DNA from: Gorsachius magnificus
Taxonomy: Eukaryota; Chordata; Aves; Pelecaniformes; Ardeidae
Assembly: GCA_034008185.1 (NCBI GenBank)
Contig: CM067087.1
Location: 46,048,090 to 46,112,089 of the forward strand
Direction of reading: 5' to 3'
Length of the DNA stretch: 64,000 bases
Part shown: positions 44,982-58,000 of the stretch, one piece after another
Layout: each line of letters starts with the position of its first letter
How positions within the stretch are numbered: position 1 is the stretch's first letter
Program-made: the position numbers and the translations under genes
The notes under the pieces: generated by a model
Databases searched by the model: none
What the model was told of the DNA's origin: nothing
The model's input: the letters and a program-made list of their open reading frames with translations, nothing else

Positions 44982-47900
44982 ATTGGAAAGCTTTTGTGTT
45001 AATATTTTCAATTTGTGTTTTACTGAATAATATTTATGCAAAATAGAAACGGGTGATGTATGGGCCCAGGTCTGAATTCACAGTTGTAATCAAGCGATCA
45101 CACGCTTGGGTTGCAAAACACATTCTCAGTCAAATGCACGCTTAGATGATCAATGGAAAGATTTTCTTAAGGCTAATTTTACTTTATATATTGATAAAAA
45201 TCTTCTGTGTATTAAATGCAGCAATGAAAGACACAGTTGATGTGGAAAAGTATTTAAACACACCCAGAGGAAAGAGGAAGAAATCTAGGAGACGAATTGA
45301 GGATTATTTGTCATTCATGTCCTCCAACTTCAAAAACAAATTTGACTTGATTCTTTTTTTACTTCTGTCAGTTTTAAATCACTGTACGTCAGCTCCTTTT
45401 GTGAGGCACTTCTGATTTGTAAGTGAGACGATGGTAGTGAATTATTGCTAATAAACTAGGATTACCGTTTTGCCTGTAGAGTAACAAAACATAAATTTTT
45501 TTTAACGTGCCTTTAAGAAGGCAAGCTGAGCAGATACGCTGCTGGCAATGCGCAGTGATTCCCGCCGTCAGACTGAGGATCCGTTTGTCTGTCTCGTCTT
45601 GCCATGTAAGTGTTTGAAAAAACATAGAGCAGATAATACGACGATCTGGCAGCAGTCTCCGCTAAGGTCTGCGAGTCAAAGGGCTCCGCATCAGAGGAGG
45701 GCATTTACGTGAAGTGTGGGCTTCCCCTGGCACCAGCTGGATGGCAGACATGGAAGCATCTCTGCCTTTGTGGAGCCGGGCTATCTTACCCCCACTGGCA
45801 ACCCGTCAGTGCTATTGGGAAAGGCGGTGGAAAGCAGGGGATGAAGATGTTTTACATTTTATTTGATGTATTTTCCAACAGTACTGGAATAATGCAAATT
45901 TTTCAAGTAATGCCCAAAGAATGTAATTTAGGCTTCATGCTGACACCTGTTCAGAAGAAAATTTCAGTAAAGCATTTAGGCAACAGCAGATCCAACTTTG
46001 CAATTTGGAAGAACTACAGCCGAGCTTAATTAATAGACGTGAAATTTCTGCCTTGCATTGGTAGAAATCAGCAACGGTGACCATTAGCAAGCCTGCAGAA
46101 TTCCTCCCTTGAAAGTCAGACTGGAATATTGTCATCGTTCCTGCCTTCGCTTGCCTGGGCATATTGGCAGGAAGCCATCCCCAGTAATGCTGGGTTTACA
46201 CCAGGATTTGACCTGCCAGTCTTACTGGGGTGCTGTGTTTGATGACAAGAATTCTGTTTTGAAGGCTCTGTCGGCCATCAGTCCAGGCTACCTACTTTTG
46301 CCCATCAGTTCGGTGGTTTGAAATGGTTACAACGCTTCTTAGAGTGTTCCTGTCACGTGAAATTCGGTAAAACCTAAAGACTGAAATACACAATTGGCTG
46401 AATACACTGCAGTAATACACAGGTTTTAATTGTATTTCTGAGAAAAAGTACAAACTTAAATATGTGTCTCGATGGAAATATAAAGTAGATTGCAACCTTG
46501 AATGAACTCCAGAGCAGCTGAAAAGATGATGTTCTTGGAAAATACAGAGAGAATACTGCTTATGCATATTGGGCATATCAGCACATGCACATCATGCTGG
46601 TAGTATGGCTCCCATTTTTATATTTATAGACAGATTTTCAAAGGTGCATCCATGGGGCTTAAGGAGCAGGCCCAAAAGACCTATAGAAGAGAACGTAGCG
46701 TCTCTTGCTGTGGTCGATGCCAGACGCTTCATGGAATAGCACAGCTTTATATAGTTGGATTGTACGATCACTGATGGGTCAGTAAAATTCATCGTTCACA
46801 CATGACTAACTTTATACCTTAATTTTTGATAACAAGGAGCCGTAATTTATCTAGCCATTGAAATTAGGTGGGGTTTTTTTTTGTAATCAGAATCATCAAA
46901 ATCTGTTTCTTTGCCTCTGCAACAATTTTGAACAGGGAGTACAGAGAGACATATATTCCCAAACCACAGGGATTAATTTTGATTAAGTTGTTCCCGTGTC
47001 TGCTTTTACTTGCCGTTGGAAAGCATCAAATTTTGCAAAGTTGGTAAAAATAATCCTACCCCTGTATGTGCCGTTTTAACAGCACGGTGCGTGTTTTCTC
47101 TCCCACGCGGCATTCTGTGGAACGATCTGTTTGTCGTGAGCAAAATTACCGGCTTTTGCAAAGTAGAAACCAGATCCAGCCATCCGCAAATGACAGATTT
47201 CTGAATGTCCTTAACCAAGAAGACACGAAGGGAGAGTTTATTGGGCCCTGTACACATGGGTGTATACGTGTGCCTGTCGTATATGCATACAGCAAGCTAA
47301 GAACGTTGTTCCAAGTAGGTGTCTGCATACTTCTCGAGAGCCTTGAAATACCAGTCGCAGAGCTCTGCCCGGGGATATACTTTTAATGCCAGGAAACAAA
47401 CCTACGTTAGCAACTGTATAATAATTGGTAGATTATCTATGACTGATTTTATCGAAAAGCCTTAAAGGCACAATGCATGTGAGAAGCATTTTCATTACTG
47501 TAAATTAGATATTAAAAATATTTTTTTCACAGACTAAACCTTTTTTTTCCCCTCTCCTGTAGTTTTCATTCGCTTAGTAATTCAGTTATGGAGGGGGTTT
47601 GATTTGTTTTAAGAGAAAGGATTTGTTTTGCATCTTTTCCAAGACTAAAAGGAAGAAATACACATTGCAGCCTGAATGATGGAATGGGAGATAGATATAT
47701 CCATAGTGGATTCAGTAAATAACTTTTCTGTGGCCAGTCCCAGGTACTCTGTACAAAGGCAATATTTATCATTTTTGTTGCCACTAGAATGTCATTTACT
47801 TAAAGATTCAATTATTTTCTTGTTTTTCTGATCATCTGGTATATCAAGTGCAATCCTACTTGTTCTTGGTTTTGCTAAGAGCTAGCCCATGCCAGGTACT

Positions 47901-50900
47901 CCGTTCACCCTCCTGAAGCACTCAGTTCTTTTGCCCCAAGTTTGCTTGGTAACACGTCCTGCTGAATTTTAATTTAGGGTCGCATATGTATACAGCTCAT
48001 ATTTAAGGATTTATAAACAGCAAACAGCTCATAAAACACTGTCCCCAAGCTCTTCTGAATTACTTTTTAAAAAAAATAAACAAAAGAACCCTAAATGCCG
48101 ATATTCATTCACAGCATAGTTGAGCGCCCGATATTAAATGTTAAGCGCTAATAGTGAATCTATGGAGACAGCGTCATTTTGTAGTCCAAGTACTTTTAAG
48201 TAGCACAAGGTCTTTCAACATAATTAATAGAGAATATTGAGCCCAGCCAGAAATATGAGATTCATCATTTAATTCAGAGGCTTCTTTATCTCTGTGAGTC
48301 TAATCATACGTGCAGAAGACTAATTGTTAATGACATAGGCTTTATTGCTCTTAGCTTCCCTCTGTTTTAAATGGACTGGTATGCTTTGCGAGAAATAATT
48401 AGCTTTTATTGTTCTACCTGTATCGAGTCTTGTTGCTAATCTTATGGTTTTAGCAATTCAGATTCAGAGAGCAATTAGGGGTGGTGATGATGTTTCATTT
48501 TAAATCACAAAGTAGTTTTCCTCCTTTTCCCTTTATATTTTTTTTTTCTTTTCTTGTGACAATAATAGATGTAACATCTCTAACTTTTCATGGGCAAATG
48601 TCAATAATTAACAAATGAAAACCAGTTGGGTTTGCAATATGCCGATTTAGGAATACAGCTTCTTCTGTTGGCACCTGCTTTAATGATTTGTAGGCCGCCT
48701 CACCTGTGCCTTTGCGATCGGAAAAATGTAAAGCCTCCAGGCAGTGACAGTGTATTACATAATCATATACAATTTCCAACGATTTACAAACTCATCGTTT
48801 GACCTTGCTTTTTTGGTTGGCTGAGTTATCGTTATGCTTAAGGATTAATTAGCCTTCTGGTACTTGCTCACATAGAAGAACAATTTGGTTATCTATAGCA
48901 AGGGTCATTCGCTCTGTCTTGAAGTCTCTGGAGAACCCCTTCTCATGTTTTTCAGTTTTAGCACATCTCAGAATTAATATAAGCTGAGGTTTTATATGAA
49001 ATCAAGGCACCATGTGTCAGGGACATCTAACAGGTCTGTTGCTTCTAGCTTCAGCGGCGGGATCTTGGCACCTTTGCCATATGCACCAAGTCTCTTGTTG
49101 ACTAATACATTTCAGAACGATTTTAGAATGAGATTCTTGCCCTGAATGCTCAGTGGGGAAAAATAACAGTATGCCTGAGAAGTCACTATGAGATGCATTC
49201 TCAGTGTACAGAATGGAAGATTATATATCTTTCGTTCAGGTCTGCATTTCACGTTTCCAAACATGTCCCCCACGGGCTGCCAAGGGTGTCTGTTGGTGCT
49301 GCGGTGTGTGCATCCTCCACCGTCAGTGCCCTCTTGCTAGCATAGCTCTAAAAAACCCAGGAAGACTTTATTTGGTTTTTTTTTCTCTCTTGTACAAAGG
49401 CAACTTCTTCAAGAATTTTTAATTGTTCACCCTGCATTAGTAGGTCCTGATATTGATCTAACGGTACTCGAAGTCTGTTTACCGATTCTTGGGTGAATTT
49501 TAATTTAGACATATTTTCATCCTAAAGATGGAACAGTACAAATTCTTGTGGGAGCTATTTAAGGAACAACTCCAAAGGGGGTTGTCCAGTCCTTAGACTT
49601 GAGGGAAGATTTTCCCTGTTTTAATGACTGTACTGTAACTCAGGCATCCACATCCATTTACAACTACTTCCATTAAGTTACATCTTTCCCAGGAAGATGG
49701 GGAACATTAAAACATCGCAGTTAGAGGTGTTTGTTAAAAAATGTTGGGTTCAGCCATCTGAAGGGGAGACTATGAAATGCAGGACTCTAAGTGCATAGGA
49801 GTAGACCTTAAAATCCCTTGCCCAGCATGAATGGACTCAAATTTATTTTTCCAGTAAGTCTTCCTGTCTTCCTAAAGTGCTGCTTTTTCCATGACACAGA
49901 TTCATCTCAAACCCAAGGCTCTTTGGGTTCCTGAAGAAAAGTGATGTTTTGTCTACATCTCCTTAGCAGTCCTATTCAGCTAAAGCATGGTTGATGTGAT
50001 GCCCTCACAGGATATAATGGCCAAATTGGGACTTCTGAAATTTATACAATATTTCAGTAGATAGAGCACTCATCCAGGCTTGCAAGACTCAAACTCTGGG
50101 CTCTTTGTAGCCTTGGGGAGATCAAATTCATACCTTTCATTTCCCATCAAAGTGCCCTAGGTATTCAGCACAGAGGGCATTGTCCATTCCAGTTACATCT
50201 TTGTCATTCTGCAAAAAAAACCCCTCCAGGTCTTGGCCTGAACAGACGCAGTATGTCTGTAGTTCAGTCGCTGACGCAGCCGCCTGGGTCAGCAGAGATC
50301 TCGGCCCAGTTATTAATCCAAGTATGGTTGAAACTGCCACTGGGCAAAATCCTCCATGTAAAATTTATGAGCAGCCCCCAGAAAGAGGAATCAGCACCCA
50401 ACGCCCTCTTTCTTGCTTGTTTTAAATAGGTGTTCAGACCCTCAGATTGCAGATTATTCTGCCCCTCTTTGGTTCCATTTAATCTTAACGTAGAGATGTT
50501 TTCCACGCAGTTGTGGAGTGCAGAGAGTGCTTCTGGCCGAGAGCAGGGGGTTGGAGCATTTCAGAAATGGGTAAAAGATGTGAGTTTGAACCCTTTCGTG
50601 CTGAGAATGACTTGGAACATTTACCTCTTTTTCTCAATAGTGTATGAAAGAAAAGTGACTTGTATTGCTTCCTCCCATTATGGTTTTTTTTTTATAGGAA
50701 TGACCCTCGCTCACTTTTTTGAAAAGAATGATTTAGGTGCATAAATGTAGTAGTAGAGGATTATTTGGGGACTGGCTGCAGCAATTTAACAAGTAACCAC
50801 TATGCTGCCTTTTTGTGTTGTTACCTTTTCCCGGTAAGCGATGACCGCCTCCAAAGCAGACATTCTTACTCCCTGTTGATCCAGAGTCAGCCAGGTTAGC

Positions 50901-52718
50901 CTGAACCAGCATTAAGGGTGATTTAAACTAATTTGTTTGACTTGTTATTGAACTGGCCTTGAAATGTTCACCCAACCCGCCAACGGGGTTCTGCTTTGTG
51001 AATGGCAGCACCTAGCAGAGCAGCAGAGTCGAGACAGCGTGGAGCATCGGCGTCTTGCAGTGTTTCAGCTAGGCGCCCGGAGCCCGTCTGCTGGCTCCCT
51101 AAATCACAGAGGATGTCCATACTCTGAATTCCTGATGCTGGCAGCCCGGAGCGAGGCACCTGAGCCTTACGGGGAGGTGGGATTTATGGCACTCATCGCC
51201 TCCGTGTTCCCCGTTAGCTATCCGAGTGTGTTGGCTATTGGGAATCCCTCCCAGGATGCTGAATTTCCCCACGTGTGCTACCAGAAGATGCCTCTTAAAA
51301 TGCCAGGGGTTGCAGGTTGGAAGTCAGGTGCTTAAAAAGTGAGGCAGTTACATGACCGGTGTGGAAGAGCCTAAGTCTTTTTTGTATAAAAACCATGTTT
51401 TTTTCTCTCGCTTACTGCATTTATCATACAGTATTTAGTAAAAACAATGAGGACAAAAAAAAAGGACCAAACAAATAGGGTTGTTCTATCCTACCAATAT
51501 GATAGAACAGTTAAATTAATGGCTAAATCTAATTAGGAAATGAAAAATTACCGCTTGTCTGCTGCCAATACTAAAGCCAATGGACTGTGAGATAGAGCTA
51601 CGGTTACACTCCAGAATTATCTCACCATTGTTGAATCTTAAGGTGGCTTTGCTGCCTGCACTTGGAAATAAAAATAATCCTAGCAATTATGGTTTGTAAT
51701 TTGTGAGTGGTTTGAAATGTAGTGGCTTTTACTATAATAAATGGATTATTGTATGTTGACAAAGTACAGGTTTAATTAACAGTGACAGATAAAGCTCTTG
51801 CATTTAGAAGCTGTTTATATTAAAAATTACCTGATAAAAAGGGGTTTTTTAAGCATTCTAAGTACTCAGTTATGCATAACCATCTTGATCTGTTACCACA
51901 TGTGTTCGTCATTGCATGGATGTTTCTTGGAATTACAGCAAGTTTTCCTGAGACATTAGACTGTCATAATAACTGATAGATCAATGGCTGGATTTACATA
52001 TTTATTATGGAGAAACCGCTTCTTGTTTTCATCAACATAACTTAGATTTTATGCATCCTTTGTCTAAAGTTAATTTGAAAATATTAATTTCCCAGTGACA
52101 GCTCAGTCTTCTTCCTGTTTAATCACTTAATTTCCCTTCTACCTAAGAATGACATTCGGTGAAATGAATGAGAAATGATAACTTCAGGGTGTCATTGTCC
52201 TTACGGACTAAGAGCAAGCAGACAGCCCAAGAGAGGTCTGGGTATCAGTCACAAAAGCAAAAGTTAATTACTTCACATTTTTTCTTTTACATAAAACCAT
52301 AACTTCAAAAATATATTCATCTTTATTAATTTTCTGAAGTCTAAAAATGTGTATTTTTTTAGAAAAAAAATAATCCTACAAAGGAAAAAAATGTGCCATC
52401 TGTCAGAACCAGAAATGTCATTTTACTCTGCACATTTTGTTTTCAGCATCATATTCAGCATCATCTGGATCACAGTGTCTTAATCCTTCAATGACAGGAA
52501 TTTGCAAAGAGGCACTCTTGATGGATCCCGGGGAAAATAGTCACTGAAATATTTTCATGAATAAAAAAGTGTCGGCGTTTCTCTCTTTTGTTAATTCCCT
52601 ACTTTTCATTAATTTTATCCATTTCTGCAATTCAAGGTAGTAAAGATGTCCAAAGGAATACAAATAGGTTGAGGAGAAAGAAATCGATGAAAGAGAGCGG
52701 CTTATAGCTTTCCGTATT
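44982..52718. other. Intronic stretch, no gene seen
   Basis: No exon, RNA gene or mobile element recognised. At about 48220-48480 lies an AT-rich block with repeated homeodomain-type cores (ATAATTAATAG, TTAATTCAG, CTAATTGTTAATGAC, ATAATTAGC). It resembles a conserved non-coding element. A short tandem TTCAGCATCATA duplication is at about 52441-52464. Confidence 0.55.
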
Positions 52719-53387
52719 AGAATCATAGAATCATAGAATCACCACGGCTGGAAAAGACCTTTAAGATCATCGAGTCCAACCGTTAACCTAGCACTGCCAT
52801 CCCACCACTAAATCCTGTCCCTAAGCACCTCATCTATCCTTCTTTTAAATACCTCCAGGGATGAGGACTCTACCACCTCCCTGGGCAGCCCATTCCAGAG
52901 CCTGACAACCCTCTCGGTGAAGAAGTTTTTCCTAATGTCTAGCCTAAACCTGCCCTGGCGCAGCTTCAAGCCATTCCCCCTCATCCTATCATCCGTTACC
53001 AGGGAGAAGAGGCCAACCCCCACCTCACTACAGCCTCCTTTCAGGCGGTTGTAGAGGGCGATCACGTCTCCCCTCAGCCTCCTCTTCTCCAGACTAAACA
53101 CCCCCAGTTCCCTCAGCCGCTCCTCGTATGACTTGTGTTCCAGACCCCTCCCCAGCTTGGTTGCTCTCCTCTGGACCTGTTCCAGCAAGGCAACATCTTT
53201 CTTGTAGTGAGGGGCCCAAAACTGAACACAGTATTCGAGGTGCGGCCTCACCAGCACCGAGTACAGGGGCACCATCACTTCCCTACTCCTGCTGGTCACA
53301 CTATTCCTGATACAGGCCAGGATGCCATTGGCCTTCTTGGCCACCTGGGCACAGATTGTATTGTTGCACTTTGCATGATCAAGCTGA
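52719..53387 (-). mobile_element. CR1 LINE fragment with intact C-terminal end of the reverse transcriptase
   Basis: Longest CR1 copy in the window. Reverse-oriented, it begins with repeated AGAATCATAG tail units and carries a continuous reading frame from about 53386 down to the stop at 52808, roughly 190 codons. That frame is the C-terminal part of the CR1 ORF2 reverse transcriptase. Landmarks include [51 protein letters not shown] and [20 protein letters not shown]. The upstream 37 codons of the open frame are unrelated flanking sequence, so the 5' truncation is near 53387. There is no endonuclease or catalytic YADD region, so it cannot move by itself. The absence of frame breaks suggests it is younger than the other copies or belongs to a different subfamily. 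Confidence 0.97.
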
Positions 53388-55008
53388 ACGGACAAGGGAG
53401 GGAGGGGGAAAAAAAAAAAAGGAATTAAAATGAGGAGACTAAGACAGGTTGTAAAAGGTAGAGAAGAGGAGTGGAGGAGAACAGAAGCAGGGCACATGCA
53501 GAAGGACAGTAGTCCTGGTGGTGTCAGTAGTTTAGCCCTATCAGAAGCGTTAGCAGGTTCTTAACCCCCTGGTAACATACTCAGACCTTTTAGAAATTAG
53601 AGAAGATTTATAAAGGCGTCTTGAATTTCCATGGCTGTTTGGGTCTTTACAGATTCCTTCCATCAGGGCTATTTCTTACTGTATTTTCTGGTAGCGTGCA
53701 TCAGGTCTTTCTTTAGAATAGTGCTATTATCTGCCCCGTGCAGCCTGCACCAGCGCTGGAAGCTCAGCCTGTTGCCTACAGGTATCTCCATCGAGACCTT
53801 CTGCCTTCTTCTGGGTGAACTCCACGTAGCCTTGCTGTTGCAAGTGAGGATTTTACTGATGGGAACAGAATACCCAGTTTGTTTGGTAAATGGATTTTAA
53901 GAATGAAAATGAGATTTTTTTGTTTGTTTGTTTTCATATGCCATCAGTTTAGCACATACATCAGCTGCGTGCTGTTAGGGACAGTGGACATGATTTTAGC
54001 CTCCAGCCTGTTACTAACTTTAGTTTGGTAGAGGTTCAGTCTAGTTCATTTATTTGGCTTGCCTCTGTTGCATGACTAAAGATCTAAGGGAAAAAATGCT
54101 TAGAGTCCCAGCATCTGTTAATTTAAGCTATTTAAAGTACAGCTGAATCAGAGGAAAGATTTTTAAACCATTTTCTTAGAGGGTTTCCTCCACTCACTGC
54201 TTGCGTCGACATTGAAAATTACTGAAATTATTTTAAAATTCCAAATCACAAAGCAGCCATTAAAAATCATTTTGAGTCAACGGTTATCATAACTCCTATA
54301 ATACAGTAATGTGCTCCACTGGTGGGAACGTTCAGTGGTGAGCTTGGAAATGCCTGGAAGGTGCCATTCTGCCTGTTAGGCAAAACTCCGGCGTCTGCTT
54401 AAAATTGTTGTATGTCATGGATGCTATGCAGGCCGTTAAGGTCTCTGTGCAAATGCACTGCCTCTGTAGTTTGTAGGCACTACAGGAAATTTAGTTGAAG
54501 CAGTTTGGGTAGTGTTATAGGACATAAAATTAGAGATGTTCCTTACTCTTTTACATACTTAAAAACACTATCGTAAAGTGCTCCCTAATAATTTCGTATC
54601 ATTTTGCCTTGGTTTTAAAAAACAATGTCTTTGAGTATAAATAGATGAAAAATCCCTTGGTAACTGGGGTAATTACAGAGATTTTCAGTTACCAACCTAC
54701 ATGTTCACTGACTTTTCATTTATATCTTTCTTTTAAAATGAAGTTGTATTACAAGATGAAGTAGATGCATCTTCTGGTTTGGCTTTTCTTCATGTTCTCA
54801 AGAATTTGTTGTTCCTTTGGGTGCTTTTGCTGTTGGCTCTCTGCTATTTTTTTTTTAAGTTGTTCCATACTGTGAGAACAATATTACATGCACCGATTGC
54901 ATTCCCCTTATCCCAAGCCTAACCACTGTCTTTCACCAAATATGTACGTGATATGAATGTTTCTTTTTCTTTTGGATATGGATATGTATTTTCACTTGGG
55001 TGTGCATT
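53388..55008. other. Intronic stretch, no gene seen
   Basis: Begins with an A run (53409-53420) next to the CR1 truncation point. A TTTG repeat occurs at about 53918-53934. No exon or RNA gene recognised. Confidence 0.6.
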
Positions 55009-55078
55009 ATAGAATCATAGAATCGTTTAGGTTGGAAAAGACCTTTAAGATCATCAAGTCCAACCATTAACCTAACAG
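55009..55078 (-). mobile_element. CR1 LINE, very short 3' tail
   Basis: About 70 bases of the extreme 3' end in reverse orientation: AGAATCATAGAATCGTTTAG, then GGTTGGAAAAGACCTTTAAG, ATCATCAAGTCCAACCATTA and ACCTAACAG. The insertion is extremely 5'-truncated. Confidence 0.93.
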
Positions 55079-58000
55079 TTATAAACACATACTCACAAAT
55101 ATACATACATTTTAGGGTTTCGTGTCTACACCAAACTATAAACTTGCACATTTTCCAGGAGTAGAAACACATGACAACACCCTTCACAGTAGGTTAATGT
55201 AGGCTGTATAAATTACGCCAGGTATACTTTCAAAATTAATGTTCTTGAGCTGCATCTATTTGGTGAATATTTCGTAACAACGGGAGTTCCACATTAAGCC
55301 AAATTAACTGATTATGAAAATTGGAGGATAAAAGAAATGTTAAATTTGCAATGTTGCCAAACTAACGTTACCGGTAAAAAACTGAAAATGTTGAGGGCTA
55401 AATGCAGGGATTGTGTGAATAACACCTTGTTACAGGCCAATCTTTTCAAAATTTACTAATGCACTCTCAAGCATGTTTTTCCATTAGCTAAATATCCCAG
55501 CTGCAGCTTCCCCATCAGGAAGTTGGCGTTAGCTCTGCTTCCATGGTGAGCGGCCAGAGGGCTCTTCTGCAGCAGGGAAAGGAAAGCAAGAAGAAGCTTT
55601 AAGGCGAGCCAGTTGATTGCCTTTTTATTTGCTACCATTCTCCCTTCTTCTGGACATGCAAATAACACCAATTTACATTAAAAATGTATGCAGATAATTT
55701 TGACTTCTGTTTAGGCCACCATTAAATGTGACCCTTTGTGATGTACAGTTGCAGTTTTAATCTTGAATTAATGGGGCTGATTGCAATTATTTGTCTTTTT
55801 AATTGAAATAAAGTAGGAAAGAGAGGTTTCATGAATTTGTTACGTGCCGTAGAAATGTTTCTACGCTGGTTTTGAAGTAAACATCTCGCTACGGTGAGTG
55901 GGACTGGGAGACAGAACACTGCATGTAATTACACAGTTTGTTATGCCGTTGGAAGACTAGGAGAGGGCATGGCCCTGGGAAAAAATTACAGCTTTCTACC
56001 TGTGTTGCAGAAGAAGAAATCTGTAGAAAACCCAAACTACAGGACACAGTCTTTTTTGGAGCAGAATTATTAAGTTAGTCTCGCTTTACTTCTTTTGTAG
56101 AGGTACACAGTGCCTATTTTTATTTTACTGTATTTACAGTGTGCGGTTATGATTGTCTTTAAAAAGCTGTGGGGTGTGAAATAGGAATATATATATATTT
56201 TTTACATTAGAGGGTTCAGAATTGCTTTTCCTGAGGAAACTGTCAGTGATGCCAGAGAATATCAAAGTCAGTGTGAAGCTGTTATGCCAAAAAGTTACTC
56301 TTCACTCAATTTCTCTGCCTCTGTATTTGAAACCTCACTAAAGGTTGAAAGTTTAGAGGTGACTGATACAATTACGGATGCAGTGACTGTTTAGTTAATT
56401 GGCAGCACTTTGAATAAAGGTACCATTTATAAATTATTCATTGACATATATTTCATGATTAATAGGTGGAGCGCAGTTCTTCAGCTCATTGAAAAGCATA
56501 TTCAAATTGTTTTAGTAAATTCATAACAGATGCTGCTCTAACAAATTGTTATAAAACACGTTATAATGTGTAGATATAACTGAAGCAATCTATATCACTT
56601 CACTGTTATTCAGTGTCACTGTTTTCTTACATCGTTTCTCACATCAGTGTAACGCTGAATAAAGTAGGTTGGGTTTTTTCTAATTAATAGTATGGGGAAT
56701 AAAACCATATCCTATTTGTGAAACACCAGCTCCGTTAAAATCAGAGGTGAAACTTCCACTATCATCACCATGTTCAAAAGTAAGGCTCAAATCCCAGTGT
56801 TGTAAGTTGGTATGGGTGTCTTGATTTCACTCTAAAAAAAGTTTATAGATTGAACAATAATATTGTGGTTAATGTATATTAAAGTTAATTCTTCATTGCT
56901 ACTCCCAAGCCACTCTCATGAAGGAAGAACTTGTTTAAATTTTCAGTGGAAGGTCAAGTCTTGGTTGTGTTCATTCAAGCCCTTCCTGCCTATGAAATAA
57001 TTTCCTATGAAGGAGCATCCTTTATGAGTCTCTGAAGCCCCTATAAGCCTTTGAGCATCCCTTCTTATTGCTCCAGCATCAACGGGGGCGGTGGACAACG
57101 TTTTCTGCTATTGTCTGTCTCCAGCCTTTGTCTTACAGTCGCTCAAGCTCATTGCTGTTCTCTCTAAAGGGGGTCTAATCCTGCAGATATGTGCACCGTA
57201 CTCTCTTTTGCTGTTCAATGAGTAGAAATTTGCATCCATATGACCCATGGATGACAACAGGACTGAGGTCTTGGTTTGGAAAGTATCATTACTGAAGGTA
57301 AAATCTGTCTGAATGCACTGAGAATGCAGCAGTCTGTTACTTTGGGTTATTTTCACGTGACTCTTCAGTACTGAATTAACCTCCTATGACTCCGAGAGGA
57401 TGAAAATGTTGCAGTTCAAATAGTTTCTCAAAGTCCATAGATTAATATGTTTGATCTTCTCTAGGGTCCCACGGGTTACTGACACACATTTAGGGAATTC
57501 GGGAAAACAGATGGTCAATATTCACAGAAGGGACTAAACCAAGGTGATCAGGACATCAAAAAATGTGATAGAATATTCCAAGTTGCCTGTGGAAAAATGA
57601 ATGTGGAGCAGGTAGGGGGGAATTACAATGTGCCATCGAACCAAAAGCAAAGCCTCTTGCTGTGCTTTGGGGGTGGTTGCTGCTTTGAGGATGTAGGCGC
57701 ACTGACGTGTAGCCTCGCTGCTGGACACCACCACATTTGCTGTGAGGAAATTCATGTTATCAGCTTCACAAAAAAGGATATTTACCCAAGAAAACTCTTC
57801 CAGAACAGTCTATGCAAGAAGCACCACAACTTGAATGACATTTTACCAGAATTTGTAGCTTTGAAATGCATTATAGGCTTGCTAAACTCATCATTAGCAG
57901 CAAACTTGCTGAGGACCACCATATACCCAAAGAAGCCAGCTCATGCGGAGCAACAAGCGTAAAATTTGCAAACGGCTTTCCACCACCACTGTAAGAAATA

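Noticed and set aside
57597..57962. 121-codon + strand open frame
   Set aside because: No recognisable motif, no splice or promoter context, and cysteine- and histidine-rich low-information segments; treated as chance.
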